Counted from the stretch's first letter, positions 1 to 7,344 are shown. The stretch: DNA of 12,970 bases from DATLZB01 sp035574175 (GCA_035574175.1 DATLZB010000210.1:1-12970), one strand, 5' to 3'. Program-made: numbers and translations. The notes: generated by a model not told the origin, from the sequence alone.

Positions 1-1
1 G

Positions 2-121
2 CCCGACGACAAGGACAGACCGCCGTTCGACTGGCGCGGCCAGCTTCAATACTTCGCGCTGATCGTGCTCGGCACGGTCGCTGTGCTTCTGTTGCTGCGC
101 TACCTGGGACTGAGGGGATGA
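2..121 (+). CDS. 3' end of a small membrane-anchored protein (partial)
   Basis: An open frame enters from outside the window and ends at the TGA at 119-121. The visible 39 residues begin with a charged, proline-containing stretch (PDDKDRPPFDWRGQ). A single strongly hydrophobic segment of about 18-20 residues follows (FALIVLGTVAVLLLLRYLG) and ends almost at the C-terminus. This looks like a C-terminal transmembrane anchor or the last helix of a membrane protein. The stop lies 48 nt before the cimA start, so co-transcription with cimA is possible. I do not recognise the family. The call rests on the open frame, the clear hydrophobic helix and the sensible distance to the next gene. It could still be a chance frame, because only 120 nt are visible. 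Confidence 0.5.
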   Translation, partial: PDDKDRPPFDWRGQLQYFALIVLGTVAVLLLLRYLGLRG

Positions 122-169
122 GGATGACGCACGAGAGGAAAGGCGCCGCCGCGCGCTTCAGGGGGCGCC

Positions 170-1780
170 ATGGCTAGGGAGCGGCTCTATCTGTTCGACA
201 CGACGCTGCGCGACGGGGCGCAAACCACCGGCGTCGACTTCTCCCTCGAGGACAAGCGGCGCATCGCCGAAGTGCTGGATGGCCTCGGCATCGACTACAT
301 CGAGGGCGGCTATCCTGGCGCCAATCCCACCGATACCGCGTTCTTCGCCGAAAGACCCAAGCTCAAGAACGCGACCTTCACCGCCTTCGGCATGACCAAG
401 CGGGCCGGCCGCTCCCTCGCCAACGATGCGGGCTTCAAGGCGCTGCTGCAATCTTCCGCCGACGCCGTCTGCCTCGTTGCCAAGGCCTGGGACTATCATG
501 TGCGCGTCGCGCTCGAGATCAGCAACGAGGAGAACGTCGAGAGCGTGGCGCAGTCGGTGAAGGCGGTACGGGCTGCGGGGCGCGAGGCCATGCTCGACTG
601 CGAGCATTTCTTCGACGGCTTCAAGGGTAACCGGGCATATGCGCTCGCCGTGGCGCGCACCGCTTACGAGGCGGGCGCGCGCTGGGTGGTGCTGTGCGAC
701 ACCAATGGCGGCACCCTGCCCGACGAGGTCGAGGCCATCGTGCGGGAAGTCGCTCAGGTGATCCCCGGCGACCATCTCGGCATCCATGCCCACAACGACA
801 CCGAGCACGGCGTCGCCAATACGTTCGCGGCGGTGCGCGCCGGCTGCCGCCAGATCCAGGGCACGCTCAACGGGCTCGGGGAGCGCTGCGGCAATGCCAA
901 CCTGACCTCGATCATACCGACCCTTCTGCTTAAGGATGGTCTGGCGGAGCGCTACGAGACGCGAATCAAGCGGGAGCAGTTGGCGCGGCTCACGCAGGCA
1001 AGCCGGCTGCTCGATGAGATCCTCAATCGTTCGCCCAACCGCCACGCGCCCTATGTGGGCGAGGCCGCGTTCGCCACCAAGGCCGGCATTCACGCCTCGG
1101 CCATCCTCAAGGAGCCGGCCACCTACGAGCACGTCGCCCCGGAGGCGGTCGGCAACCGCCGCCGCATCCTCGTCTCGGACCAGGCCGGCAAGTCGAACAT
1201 CCGCCACGAGCTCGAACGGCTCGGCATCGCCATCGACGACGACGATCCGCGCATCGGCGAGCTGCTCGAGGAGGTCAAGGCGCGCGAGGCGGTGGGCTAT
1301 GCCTACGAAGGCGCCGACGCCTCCTTCGAGCTGTTGGCGCGGCGGCTGCTGGGCCAGGTGCCACGCTACTTCCGCGTCAAGAGCTTCCGCGTCGAGGTGG
1401 AACGCCGCTACAACGCCAAGGGGGAGCTGGTCACCGTCTCCAACGCCGATGTCAAGGTGTTGATCAACGGCGACAAGGAGCCACTGTGGTCGATCGCCGA
1501 CGGCACCGGGCCGGTGCACGCGCTCGACCGAGCCCTGCGCAAGGACCTCGGCCGCTATCAGAAGCACATCCAAAGCGTCGAGCTCGTCGACTACAAGGTG
1601 CGCATTCTGACAGCCGGCACCGAAGCGGTCACCCGCGTGCTGATCGAAAGCCGCGATGCCAGCACGGGTGAGCGCTGGTTCACGGTCGGCGTCTCCCCCA
1701 ACATCATCGATGCGAGCTTTGCCGCACTCGTCGACAGCATCGACTACAAGCTCTACCGCGACGGTGCCAAAGCAGCCTGA
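170..1780 (+). CDS. cimA: (R)-citramalate synthase
   Basis: CimA condenses pyruvate with acetyl-CoA to give (R)-citramalate, the first step of the threonine-independent (pyruvate) route to isoleucine, in the cytoplasm. The 536-aa product has the usual CimA length. The N-terminal half is an HMGL-like TIM barrel. It opens with the substrate/metal motif DTTLRDGAQ (residues 10-18), carries the metal-binding HAHND at 206-210, and then NGLGERCGNANL. The C-terminal third (about residues 400-530) matches the LeuA-type dimerisation/allosteric domain (ADVKVLINGDKEPLWS, and GTGPVHALDRALRKDL). DTTLRDGAQTTGV and the length favour CimA over 2-isopropylmalate or homocitrate synthase. The ATG at 170 follows a G-rich AGGGGG stretch. 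An upstream ATG at 124 is in another frame and soon hits a stop. The gene converges with the MFS transporter 54 nt away. No sign of transfer or damage. Confidence 0.95.
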   Translation: MARERLYLFDTTLRDGAQTTGVDFSLEDKRRIAEVLDGLGIDYIEGGYPGANPTDTAFFAERPKLKNATFTAFGMTKRAGRSLANDAGFKALLQSSADAVCLVAKAWDYHVRVALEISNEENVESVAQSVKAVRAAGREAMLDCEHFFDGFKGNRAYALAVARTAYEAGARWVVLCDTNGGTLPDEVEAIVREVAQVIPGDHLGIHAHNDTEHGVANTFAAVRAGCRQIQGTLNGLGERCGNANLTSIIPTLLLKDGLAERYETRIKREQLARLTQASRLLDEILNRSPNRHAPYVGEAAFATKAGIHASAILKEPATYEHVAPEAVGNRRRILVSDQAGKSNIRHELERLGIAIDDDDPRIGELLEEVKAREAVGYAYEGADASFELLARRLLGQVPRYFRVKSFRVEVERRYNAKGELVTVSNADVKVLINGDKEPLWSIADGTGPVHALDRALRKDLGRYQKHIQSVELVDYKVRILTAGTEAVTRVLIESRDASTGERWFTVGVSPNIIDASFAALVDSIDYKLYRDGAKAA

Positions 1781-1796
1781 GGAGGGATCGTGCCCT

Positions 1797-1815
1797 GTGC
1801 CGCCTCCCTCGGCAC
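1797..1815. terminator. Possible hairpin between convergent genes
   Basis: GTGCCG (1797-1802) and CGGCAC (1810-1815) form a perfect 6-bp stem with a 7-nt loop. An overlapping alternative pairs GGAGGG (1781-1786) with CCTCCC (1803-1808). It lies in the 54-nt gap between the convergent stops of cimA and the MFS gene, where a two-way terminator would be expected. There is no T-tract on either side, so an intrinsic terminator is not proven. Confidence 0.3.
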
Positions 1816-1834
1816 GCTGGGTCCGACATCGGCG

Positions 1835-3331
1835 CTAGCGGATGCGCGGGCCGAGCCAGAGGATGGCGGTGAGCGGCACCATGAGGCCGATCGCCACGAC
1901 GGTGAGTGCGAGCGCGGGCAACCCGTCGTAGGCGCCGCGGTCGACGGCGAACAGCAGGTTCAAGTACTTGGTCTGGAGCTGTCCGGCAATCAACGCGAGG
2001 TTCATGAACGAGGCCATGAGCGCGAACCAGGTGGCGCGGTGGCCGGGCGGCGCGTAGACGGCGGTCAGCGTCAGCAGCGGGATCATGCTGACCTGCAGCA
2101 GAGGCGAGGCGGCGGCCGCATCGATCAGGGCGATGCCGCGCGCGCCGAGGCCGAAGGCCTGTTCCGTCCATTCGTGGATGCCGAAGACGAGCATCAGCGT
2201 CGGAATGCCGAGCAGGCCGCCGGCAAGGGTCAGCCACAGCAACACGCGGGCCACCGGCTGGCGTGTGATGGCGTCCGACAGCAGCCAGGCCGCGGCTAAG
2301 CCGAGCGCGGCGCCGGTCTGCTGAAGAATGCCGAAAAAGGCCTCGTCGAAGCCCAGCCGGTCGATGGTGAACCACCGGTAGCCTTCCCCGACCGTGGGCG
2401 TGGCGCGGAAGGCGTAGATGACGACGGCAGCATAGAAGATGCGCCGCCGCGTGTCCGGCTCGATGCCGGCCGTGACCCGCACCAGCATGGTGCAGACGAC
2501 AGCCATGGAGATGACGAAGATCAGCTCCTGGTGGAGTGGAAGGCCCAAGAGCGCGATCAGTGCAACGGCGGCACCGAAGGCCAAGCCGCCGCCCAGGATA
2601 CGCCAGTCGGTGGGACGCCGCTCGCTGGTCTCAAGACGGACCAGCAGGGCCCCGCTGATCGAAATCAAGGGAATGACGAGCCCGATCAGGAACACCACGT
2701 GGTAGGGGAGCACATGGGCGAGCCAGCCGGAGACGCCGGCCACCGAGAAAATGCCGAGCGAGAGCGCGAGGCGCCCCAGCACCTGCACCATGCCGAGGTC
2801 GCGGTCGATGTCGGCCTTGGCGCGCGGGGTGCCGTCGGCCTCTGCCCGCGGCACGACCTCGGTGCTCATGGCGTCGGCGACCACGTCCTGCAACACCACG
2901 CCGATGACGCTCAGCAGAGAGGCGGCGACATAGAGAGCGTCGGCGTCGAGCACTGTGATATAGCCGGCGGAGGTGGCGGCCAGCAGCAGCAGGCTGATGG
3001 CGATGAGGCCGGCGCCGGTGAAAACGTAGACGCGGCGCTGGGAGCCGAAGATCGCCACGGTATCCACCAGCTCGCCGAACACCATCTTGATCGCCCAGGG
3101 CAGCGTCAGCCAAACGGCGAGCGCGGCAAGGTCGGCCGGCGTGAGGGTGAGTTCCTTGCGAACCCAGAACGTCTCTGCCACGGCGACAAGGCCCAAGGCG
3201 CCGTAGGCGAAGTAAATCATCAAGAGCGGCAGATAGACGAGCCGGAAGGCCTTGATGGGCGTAACCAGCGCCCGCTGGAGCTGCTCGCGCACATAGGCGA
3301 GCGTGCCGCTCGCGGCGGATGTGGTGGTCAT
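1835..3331 (-). CDS. MFS transporter, BT1/folate-biopterin transporter-like
   Basis: A polytopic inner-membrane protein with about 12 hydrophobic segments, predicted here as 498 aa. The first helix region contains LVYLPLLMIYFAYGALGLV. A cytoplasmic loop carries GELVDTVAIFGSQRRVYVF, and a later segment carries VVLQDVVADAMSTEVV. The last pattern resembles the QD-VVDA signature of the BT1 (folate-biopterin) branch of the major facilitator superfamily. Members move folates or pterins in protozoa, plants and cyanobacteria; the bacterial substrate here cannot be told from sequence. The frame is open up to 3442, but the ATG at 3331 is preceded at good spacing by GGGAGG. The 37 extra upstream residues are hydrophilic and have no good ribosome-binding site, so I chose 3331. 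The gene converges with cimA and diverges from the LuxI gene (194 nt between starts). Family call fairly secure, substrate unknown. Confidence 0.8.
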   Translation of the reverse strand: MTTTSAASGTLAYVREQLQRALVTPIKAFRLVYLPLLMIYFAYGALGLVAVAETFWVRKELTLTPADLAALAVWLTLPWAIKMVFGELVDTVAIFGSQRRVYVFTGAGLIAISLLLLAATSAGYITVLDADALYVAASLLSVIGVVLQDVVADAMSTEVVPRAEADGTPRAKADIDRDLGMVQVLGRLALSLGIFSVAGVSGWLAHVLPYHVVFLIGLVIPLISISGALLVRLETSERRPTDWRILGGGLAFGAAVALIALLGLPLHQELIFVISMAVVCTMLVRVTAGIEPDTRRRIFYAAVVIYAFRATPTVGEGYRWFTIDRLGFDEAFFGILQQTGAALGLAAAWLLSDAITRQPVARVLLWLTLAGGLLGIPTLMLVFGIHEWTEQAFGLGARGIALIDAAAASPLLQVSMIPLLTLTAVYAPPGHRATWFALMASFMNLALIAGQLQTKYLNLLFAVDRGAYDGLPALALTVVAIGLMVPLTAILWLGPRIR

Positions 3332-3472
3332 GCTGCGGCCTCCCGGGGACCCCTCTGCACGCGGCGGCATCATGATCTCGATCGGAGCATATTGATGGCG
3401 TTCGCCCGACGGAAAGCGCTCGCTGACCGGTTGCTCGACCATCCCGGCATCGGCCGGCGCGCTTGCTTGTCG

Positions 3473-3487
3473 CTACGTTCGTGGTAG
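3473..3487. promoter_or_regulatory. Weak lux-box-like dyad upstream of luxI
   Basis: CTAC (3473-3476) and GTAG (3484-3487) form a short dyad of the CT...AG type, 38 nt before the luxI start. Classic lux boxes are 20 nt with CT-N12-AG; this one has N11 and only 4-bp arms. It lies between TTGCTT (3463-3468) and TAGAAG (3485-3490), which could serve as weak -35/-10 elements. Suggestive only. Confidence 0.2.
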
Positions 3488-3525
3488 AAGGTGCCGTTTT
3501 GTAAGAGTTTGCGGGGAAATCATGT

Positions 3526-4167
3526 ATGATCGTCGCATTCAATGGCGGCGACGAGCTGCATTATCCGCACTTGTTCCACCAGATGTACCGCCAGCGCCAC
3601 GAAATCTACGTGGTCCGGCGCAAATGGCGGGCTCTCAAGTCGGTCGGCGGACTTGAGCGGGACCAGTTCGATACCCCGGCAGCCACCTACCTTCTCGCCC
3701 TCGACAGAACCTCTAACGTGCTTGCCGGGCTGCGGCTGCTGCCGACCGAGGGGCCCCACCTCCTCGCCGACGTCTATCCCCACCTCGCCCACGGCGAGCC
3801 CATCCCGCGCGGCAGCGACACCTTCGAGCTCACCCGCTTTTACGTCTCCGCCGCCGTCCGGGGGCCGCCAGCGCGCCGGCTGGTCGGGTTGCTTGCCGCA
3901 GGGCTCTTCGAACATTGCCTGCAGAGGCGGGTCCGGCGGCTGACGAGCGTGGTCGACACGTTTCTGGTGCCGCGGATGGAAAGCCTCGGTTGGCGAGTGC
4001 GTACGCTCGGCGCACCCGGTCGCTATGATGAAGGGATCGCCGTCGGCGTCGAGATCGCGGTCACCCCGTCGGCGCTCGAAGAGGTGCGCCGGCGGCGCGG
4101 CATCGAACGCGGCGTGCTGCACAAGCGCGCGGCCCCCGAAGAAGCGCGAAAAATGGGGCCGGGCTAA
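3526..4167 (+). CDS. luxI: Acyl-homoserine-lactone synthase, LuxI family
   Basis: LuxI-family enzymes make the quorum-sensing signal from S-adenosylmethionine and an acyl-ACP or acyl-CoA, in the cytoplasm. The 213-aa product has the normal length. The invariant set of the family is present at near-canonical positions: R24, W34, D46, D49, R70, E101 and R104. They sit in KWRAL, ERDQFDT, LAGLRLLPT and FELTRFYV. The usual aromatic residue after R24 is Y28. The C-terminal half carries LTSVVDTFLVPRMESLGW, the typical acyl-chain-pocket region. The ATG at 3526 follows GGGGAA with 7-nt spacing; an ATG at 3522 is out of frame. The gene diverges from the BT1-like transporter and ends 16 nt from the convergent merR stop. 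No LuxR-type regulator lies within the window, so the cognate receptor must be elsewhere or absent. The acyl group cannot be predicted. Gene symbol is used in the family sense. Confidence 0.9.
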   Translation: MIVAFNGGDELHYPHLFHQMYRQRHEIYVVRRKWRALKSVGGLERDQFDTPAATYLLALDRTSNVLAGLRLLPTEGPHLLADVYPHLAHGEPIPRGSDTFELTRFYVSAAVRGPPARRLVGLLAAGLFEHCLQRRVRRLTSVVDTFLVPRMESLGWRVRTLGAPGRYDEGIAVGVEIAVTPSALEEVRRRRGIERGVLHKRAAPEEARKMGPG

Positions 4168-4183
4168 TCTGCGAGGATGCCGG

Positions 4184-4603
4184 TCACCTTTGCCCGATCA
4201 AACGCCTTTTGCCATTGAAGCGGAACAAGGCTTCGATCAGCGGGCACTCTGGCGTGGTGCCGTCGGCGCACTGCGCAACCATTTCCTTGAGCACGCGCTC
4301 CATGCGCTTCAGATCGGCGATTTTTGACCGTACGTCTTTAAGGTGCGTGACGGCAAGGTCGCGCGCCTTGGCGCAGGGCTGATCGCGCTCGTCGACAAGT
4401 CGGAGCAGCGCTCGAACCTCGCCAAGAGAAAAACCAAGCTGGCGCGCCCGCAGCACAAACTTCAGCCGCCGCTCATGCATCGCATCGTAGCTGCGGTAGC
4501 CGCTGCGCGTGCGCGGCGGCTCCGGCAACAGACCGGCCTTCTCATAGTAGCGGATGGTTTCCAGGTTGCAGTCGGCCCGCCGCGCCAGCTCGGCCCGGTG
4601 CAT
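4184..4603 (-). CDS. merR: Mercury-responsive MerR transcriptional regulator
   Basis: MerR binds as a dimer to the operator between the -35 and -10 elements. Without Hg(II) it represses, and with Hg(II) it untwists the DNA and activates merTPFA. From the ATG at 4603 the product is 139 aa, typical for the family. The N-terminal winged helix contains NLETIRYYEKAGLLPEP (13-29) and the wing GYRSYD (35-40). A long dimerisation helix follows. The three cysteines that coordinate Hg(II) in Tn501 MerR are present: C77, C112 and C120 (QPCAKA, and CADGTTPECPLIEAL). This supports mercury rather than copper or zinc sensing. The frame stays open to 4987, but that part is antisense to merT. Alternative GTG starts at 4612, 4615 and 4630 exist. 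The last has AAGGGG about 10 nt upstream, so the true N-terminus may be up to 9 residues longer. The gene is divergent from merT. Confidence 0.93.
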   Translation of the reverse strand: MHRAELARRADCNLETIRYYEKAGLLPEPPRTRSGYRSYDAMHERRLKFVLRARQLGFSLGEVRALLRLVDERDQPCAKARDLAVTHLKDVRSKIADLKRMERVLKEMVAQCADGTTPECPLIEALFRFNGKRRLIGQR

Positions 4604-4644
4604 CCGCTTCACCACAGCGTGATCGCGCACCGCGTGCAATCCCC

Positions 4645-4675
4645 TTGAGTCTGCAGCAGCTACAGACCCTAGGTA
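4645..4675 (+). promoter_or_regulatory. mer operator/promoter (MerR-type, 19-bp spacer)
   Basis: TTGAGT (4645-4650) is a good -35 and TAGGTA (4670-4675) a likely -10. The spacer is exactly 19 bp, the over-long spacing typical of MerR-activated promoters. Centred in it is a 19-nt near-perfect dyad, GTCTGCAGCAGCTACAGAC (4649-4667), with one mismatched pair. This is where MerR should bind. The promoter reads towards merT, and the start of transcription would fall near 4682. The same dyad lies 45 nt upstream of the merR ATG, so MerR probably also limits its own synthesis. Confidence 0.88.
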
Positions 4676-4714
4676 GTGCTTGCCCAAGACTCTGGCAAGG
4701 AAAACGAGGCCGAT

Positions 4715-5116
4715 ATGGACGCATCGCATCCCCCGGCATTGATGCCGACCACCGCGTCGGAGCAGCGCGAGATTGAACGGCAAAGGCTGGTGGCCGCCGG
4801 CGGCATTCTCGGTGCGCTGGCCGCCTCGTCCTGCTGCATCATTCCACTCGTCCTGTTTAGCCTTGGCATCGGTGGCGCTTGGATTGGCAACCTGACGGCA
4901 CTTGCTCCCTATAAGCCGTATTTCGTCGCCGGCACCGCAGCCCTGCTCGGCTACGGCTTCTATCTCGTCTACTGGAAGCCCAGGCAAGTCTGTGCTGACG
5001 GTTCTATCTGCGCACGCCCAATGCCCGGCCGTCTCGTCCAGATCGCCTTGTGGCTCGCGGCGGTGCTCGTCGCTGCCGCCTTCGCGTTCGATTACGTCGC
5101 GCCGTATCTGCTGTGA
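4715..5116 (+). CDS. merT: Mercuric ion transport protein MerT
   Basis: MerT is an inner-membrane protein that takes Hg(II) from periplasmic MerP and passes it to cytoplasmic MerA. The 133-aa product shows three hydrophobic segments, as expected. The first carries the vicinal pair C40-C41 (AASSCCIIPLVLFSLGIGG). The cytoplasmic loop after the second carries the second thiol pair, C93 and C99 (QVCADGSICARP). Both pairs are hallmarks of MerT. The N-terminus has about 20 more hydrophilic residues than Tn501 MerT (116 aa). The ATG at 4715 follows CGAGG (4705-4709) at good spacing. An in-frame GTG at 4676 is excluded because it overlaps the promoter region. First gene of the merTPFA operon, with a leader of about 30 nt. 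Confidence 0.93.
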   Translation: MDASHPPALMPTTASEQREIERQRLVAAGGILGALAASSCCIIPLVLFSLGIGGAWIGNLTALAPYKPYFVAGTAALLGYGFYLVYWKPRQVCADGSICARPMPGRLVQIALWLAAVLVAAAFAFDYVAPYLL

Positions 5117-5134
5117 CGAACAATGGAGATGCCA

Positions 5135-5419
5135 ATGATCAGGTTGCTCACCCCGCTCGTCTTCGGACTTAGCCTTCTCGCATCATCGACGGCCTTTGCC
5201 GCGGAGCGGACGGTTACGCTCGCGGTTCAGAACATGTATTGCGACGTGTGCCCAATTACAGTGCGCAAGAGCCTCGAACGCGTGCCCGGCGTCATCAAGG
5301 CCGTCGTTTCCTACCAGGACAAGACCGCAATCGTCACCTACGACGACAGCAAGACCGACGTGACGGCGCTGACCGCGGCGACCACCAACGCCGGCTACCC
5401 ATCCGCTCCCAAAGGCTGA
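5135..5419 (+). CDS. merP: Periplasmic mercuric ion-binding protein MerP
   Basis: MerP scavenges Hg(II) in the periplasm and hands it to MerT. The 94-aa precursor starts with a Sec signal peptide (MIRLLTPLVFGLSLLASSTA) with a likely cleavage site after AFA at residue 22. A single heavy-metal-associated (HMA) domain follows. The metal site is NMYCDVCP (C36, C39), a variant of the usual GMTCxxC motif. The rest (SLERVPGVIKAVVSYQDKTA, then VTYDD) matches the HMA fold. Three in-frame ATGs exist at 5123, 5129 and 5135. I chose 5135 because GGAG at 5125-5128 lies 6 nt upstream and because it gives a clean signal peptide of normal length. The 18-nt gap after merT and 6-nt gap before merF fit one operon. 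Confidence 0.92.
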   Translation: MIRLLTPLVFGLSLLASSTAFAAERTVTLAVQNMYCDVCPITVRKSLERVPGVIKAVVSYQDKTAIVTYDDSKTDVTALTAATTNAGYPSAPKG

Positions 5420-5425
5420 CATCGG

Positions 5426-5680
5426 ATGAGCGATCGAACGCGCATGCAGATCGGCGCAATCGGCGGCCTCTTGGCCGCCGTCGTCTGCTGCGCTGCACCT
5501 CTTCTGATCGCCTCGCTCGGATCGCTCGGCATCGGCAGCGCGCTTGCGAGTGGTTCCTACCTGCTCATCCCGATTGTTGCCGTCGTACTCGGATGGGTCC
5601 TGTGGCGCCTCTATCGGCACCGTGCCACTGCTAAGCCCTGCTGCAACGACCGATCCTTGAAAGAAGGCTTCAGGCAATGA
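5426..5680 (+). CDS. merF: Mercury transport protein MerF
   Basis: MerF is a small inner-membrane Hg(II) importer with two helices. The 84-aa product is of normal size (about 81 aa in the known protein). It has vicinal cysteine pairs at C21-C22 (AAVVCCAAPLL, in the first helix) and C71-C72 (AKPCCND, on the cytoplasmic tail). These positions are the same as in the characterised MerF. The helices run from about residue 10 to 30 and 44 to 62. The gene starts 6 nt after merP and its stop overlaps the merA start in an ATGA arrangement (5677-5680), so merA translation is probably coupled to merF. Having both MerT and MerF gives the operon two importers. Confidence 0.9.
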   Translation: MSDRTRMQIGAIGGLLAAVVCCAAPLLIASLGSLGIGSALASGSYLLIPIVAVVLGWVLWRLYRHRATAKPCCNDRSLKEGFRQ

Positions 5681-7104
5681 GCGACTGCTGCGCGTTACCC
5701 AACGGACGCAAGAGCTATGACCTGGCCGTCATCGGCGCAGGCTCGGCCGGCTTCTCGGCCGCGATCACGGCGGCCGAGCTCGGCGCGCAGGTTGCGCTCA
5801 TCGGCCACGGCACCATCGGCGGCACCTGCGTCAACGTCGGCTGTGTGCCGTCCAAAAACCTCATTCGCGCGACCGAGACGCTGCACCAGGCGAAGGCCGC
5901 GGCGCGCTTCGCCGGCATCCGGGCAGTGGCAACAATCGAGGACTGGCAGGCGATGGTGCGCCAGAAGGACGATCTTGTATCGTCGCTTCGCCAATCCAAG
6001 TATCTCGACCTGCTCTCTAGCTACAACACCATCGCATATCTCGAAGGTCGCGCCCGCCTGGCCGACGGCGGCGTCGCGTTCAACGGCAGCCTCGTCAAGG
6101 CCGGCAAAGTGATCATCGCCACTGGGGCGTCACCTTCGCTTCCGCCGATTCCGAAAATCGACGACATTCCCTATCTCACCAGCACCACCGCGCTGGAACT
6201 GGAACGCCTGCCGAAATCGCTGCTGGTGATCGGCGGCGGCTATATCGGCTGCGAGCTGGGCCAGATGTTTGCGCGTGCCGGGGTCAAAGTGACGATCGTC
6301 GATCTGGTGCCCATCCTGTCGGCCGGCGAGCCGGAAATCTCCAAGGCGCTCGCAGGCTATTTCCGTTCCGAGGGAATCGTGCTGCGCGAAAACGTCAGGC
6401 CCCAAGCGATCCGCAAGACAGCCCACGGAATTGCGCTTGATATCCGCGACGACGACAAGGCCATTACGCTTGAGGCCGAAATGGTCCTTGTCACCACCGG
6501 TCGGCGGCCAAACACCGAAGGCCTGGGGCTGGCGGACGCCGGGGTGGAGCTGTTGCCCAACGGCGGCATCAAGGTCGATGAACGGATGCGCACGACCCGC
6601 GCGGGCGTCTACGCCGCCGGCGACGTGACCGGCCGCGACCCGTTCGTCTACATGGCGGCCTATGGCGCCAAGATCGCGGCAAAGAACGCGCTCAACGGCG
6701 ACAGCCTCAGCTATGACAACCATGCGATGCCGGCTGTGGTGTTCACCGACCCGCAGGTGGCGAGCGTGGGGCTCACCGAGGCCGCGGCGCGTACGGCGGG
6801 TCACCACGTTAAAGTCGCGGTCCTCCCGCTCGACCAGGTGCCGCGCGCGCTTGCCGCGCGCGATACGCGCGGGCTCATCAAGCTCGTGGCGGATGCCGAA
6901 AGCCGAAAGCTTCTCGGCGCGCACATTCTCGCCCCCGAGGGTGCCGACGGCATTCAGACTGCGGTGTTCGCCATCCGCCAGGGTTCCACAATCGACGATC
7001 TTGCCGACACGATCTTTCCCTACCTCACGACGGTCGAGGGCTTGAAGCTTGCGGCACTGTCCTTCAAGAAGGATGTAACGAAGCTGTCCTGCTGCGCCGG
7101 ATGA
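5677..7104 (+). CDS. merA: Mercuric reductase MerA (lacking the N-terminal HMA domain)
   Basis: MerA is the cytoplasmic flavoprotein that reduces Hg(II) to volatile Hg(0) with NADPH. The 475-aa product is a complete pyridine-nucleotide disulfide oxidoreductase. It has the FAD-binding VIGAGSAGF (18-26), the redox-active pair C51/C56 in GGTCVNVGCVPSK, the NAD(P)H motif VIGGGYIGCELG and the second FAD site GVYAAGDVTG. The dimer-interface tail ends in the MerA-specific YLTTVEGLKLAAL and the terminal SCCAG, with C472-C473 binding Hg(II). Tn501-type MerA is about 561 aa because of an N-terminal HMA (NmerA) domain. That domain is absent here, although a CC pair sits at residues 4-5. The ATG at 5677 overlaps the merF stop. 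The last 49 codons are repeated downstream (see the fragment at 10399-10550). Start, length and all active-site residues are intact, so it should be functional. Confidence 0.96.
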   Translation: MSDCCALPNGRKSYDLAVIGAGSAGFSAAITAAELGAQVALIGHGTIGGTCVNVGCVPSKNLIRATETLHQAKAAARFAGIRAVATIEDWQAMVRQKDDLVSSLRQSKYLDLLSSYNTIAYLEGRARLADGGVAFNGSLVKAGKVIIATGASPSLPPIPKIDDIPYLTSTTALELERLPKSLLVIGGGYIGCELGQMFARAGVKVTIVDLVPILSAGEPEISKALAGYFRSEGIVLRENVRPQAIRKTAHGIALDIRDDDKAITLEAEMVLVTTGRRPNTEGLGLADAGVELLPNGGIKVDERMRTTRAGVYAAGDVTGRDPFVYMAAYGAKIAAKNALNGDSLSYDNHAMPAVVFTDPQVASVGLTEAAARTAGHHVKVAVLPLDQVPRALAARDTRGLIKLVADAESRKLLGAHILAPEGADGIQTAVFAIRQGSTIDDLADTIFPYLTTVEGLKLAALSFKKDVTKLSCCAG

Positions 7105-7106
7105 CG
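6955..7106 (+). repeat. Direct repeat, copy 1: merA 3' end (152 bp)
   Basis: This segment, merA codon 427 through the stop plus 2 nt, recurs ungapped at 10399-10550 in the same orientation. Only two bases differ: A6990/G10434 and C7026/T10470. Both are third-position synonymous changes (Thr and Leu). Identity ends abruptly on both sides. Start-to-start distance is 3,444 bp. Confidence 0.95.
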
Positions 7107-7344
7107 CTATCGTGCAGTGGTCGTCTGCCAGTCTTCCCGGTGCGCTCGGTCAGATGTTGCTTCATGCCTGTCACTGCGCGGTGAGCGTTCGCGGCAGGCA
7201 AGATGCTCTTTTCGCGTCAGCGGCGCAGAGGCGGAAAGAGGCGGAAACGGGTCCAGACCGGTCTGATCCACTTCGCGGCCTTGAATCGACACACGGCCGG
7301 AGTAGGCTTTCGACCAAGACACCATTTTGTCGGAGAGGCCGGGT
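7107..7344. other. Intergenic region after merA, with a weak stem
   Basis: About 240 nt without a gene I can support. It contains TGCCTG (7165-7170) paired with CAGGCA (7195-7200), with an inner TCAC/GTGA pair (7171-7174 and 7181-7184). This may form a hairpin. A short T-run (TCTTTT) follows about 6 nt later, after AGATGC, which is not a convincing terminator. Small frames here show no recognisable protein. The ribosome-binding site GGAGAGG (7332-7338) for the next gene lies at its end. Confidence 0.35.

Noticed and set aside
158..1573. Long minus-strand open frame (471 codons) opposite cimA
   Set aside because: Antisense shadow of a clear cimA gene; arises from high GC and shows no recognisable domain.
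2531..3487. Plus-strand open frame of 318 codons opposite the MFS transporter
   Set aside because: Low-complexity charged shadow with no domain; the minus strand encodes clear membrane helices.
4676..4714. GTG start for merT at 4676
   Set aside because: It overlaps the promoter -10 region; ATG 4715 has a good ribosome-binding site.
4604..4987. N-terminal extension of the MerR frame
   Set aside because: Covers the mer promoter and is antisense to merT; MerR homology starts at about 4603.
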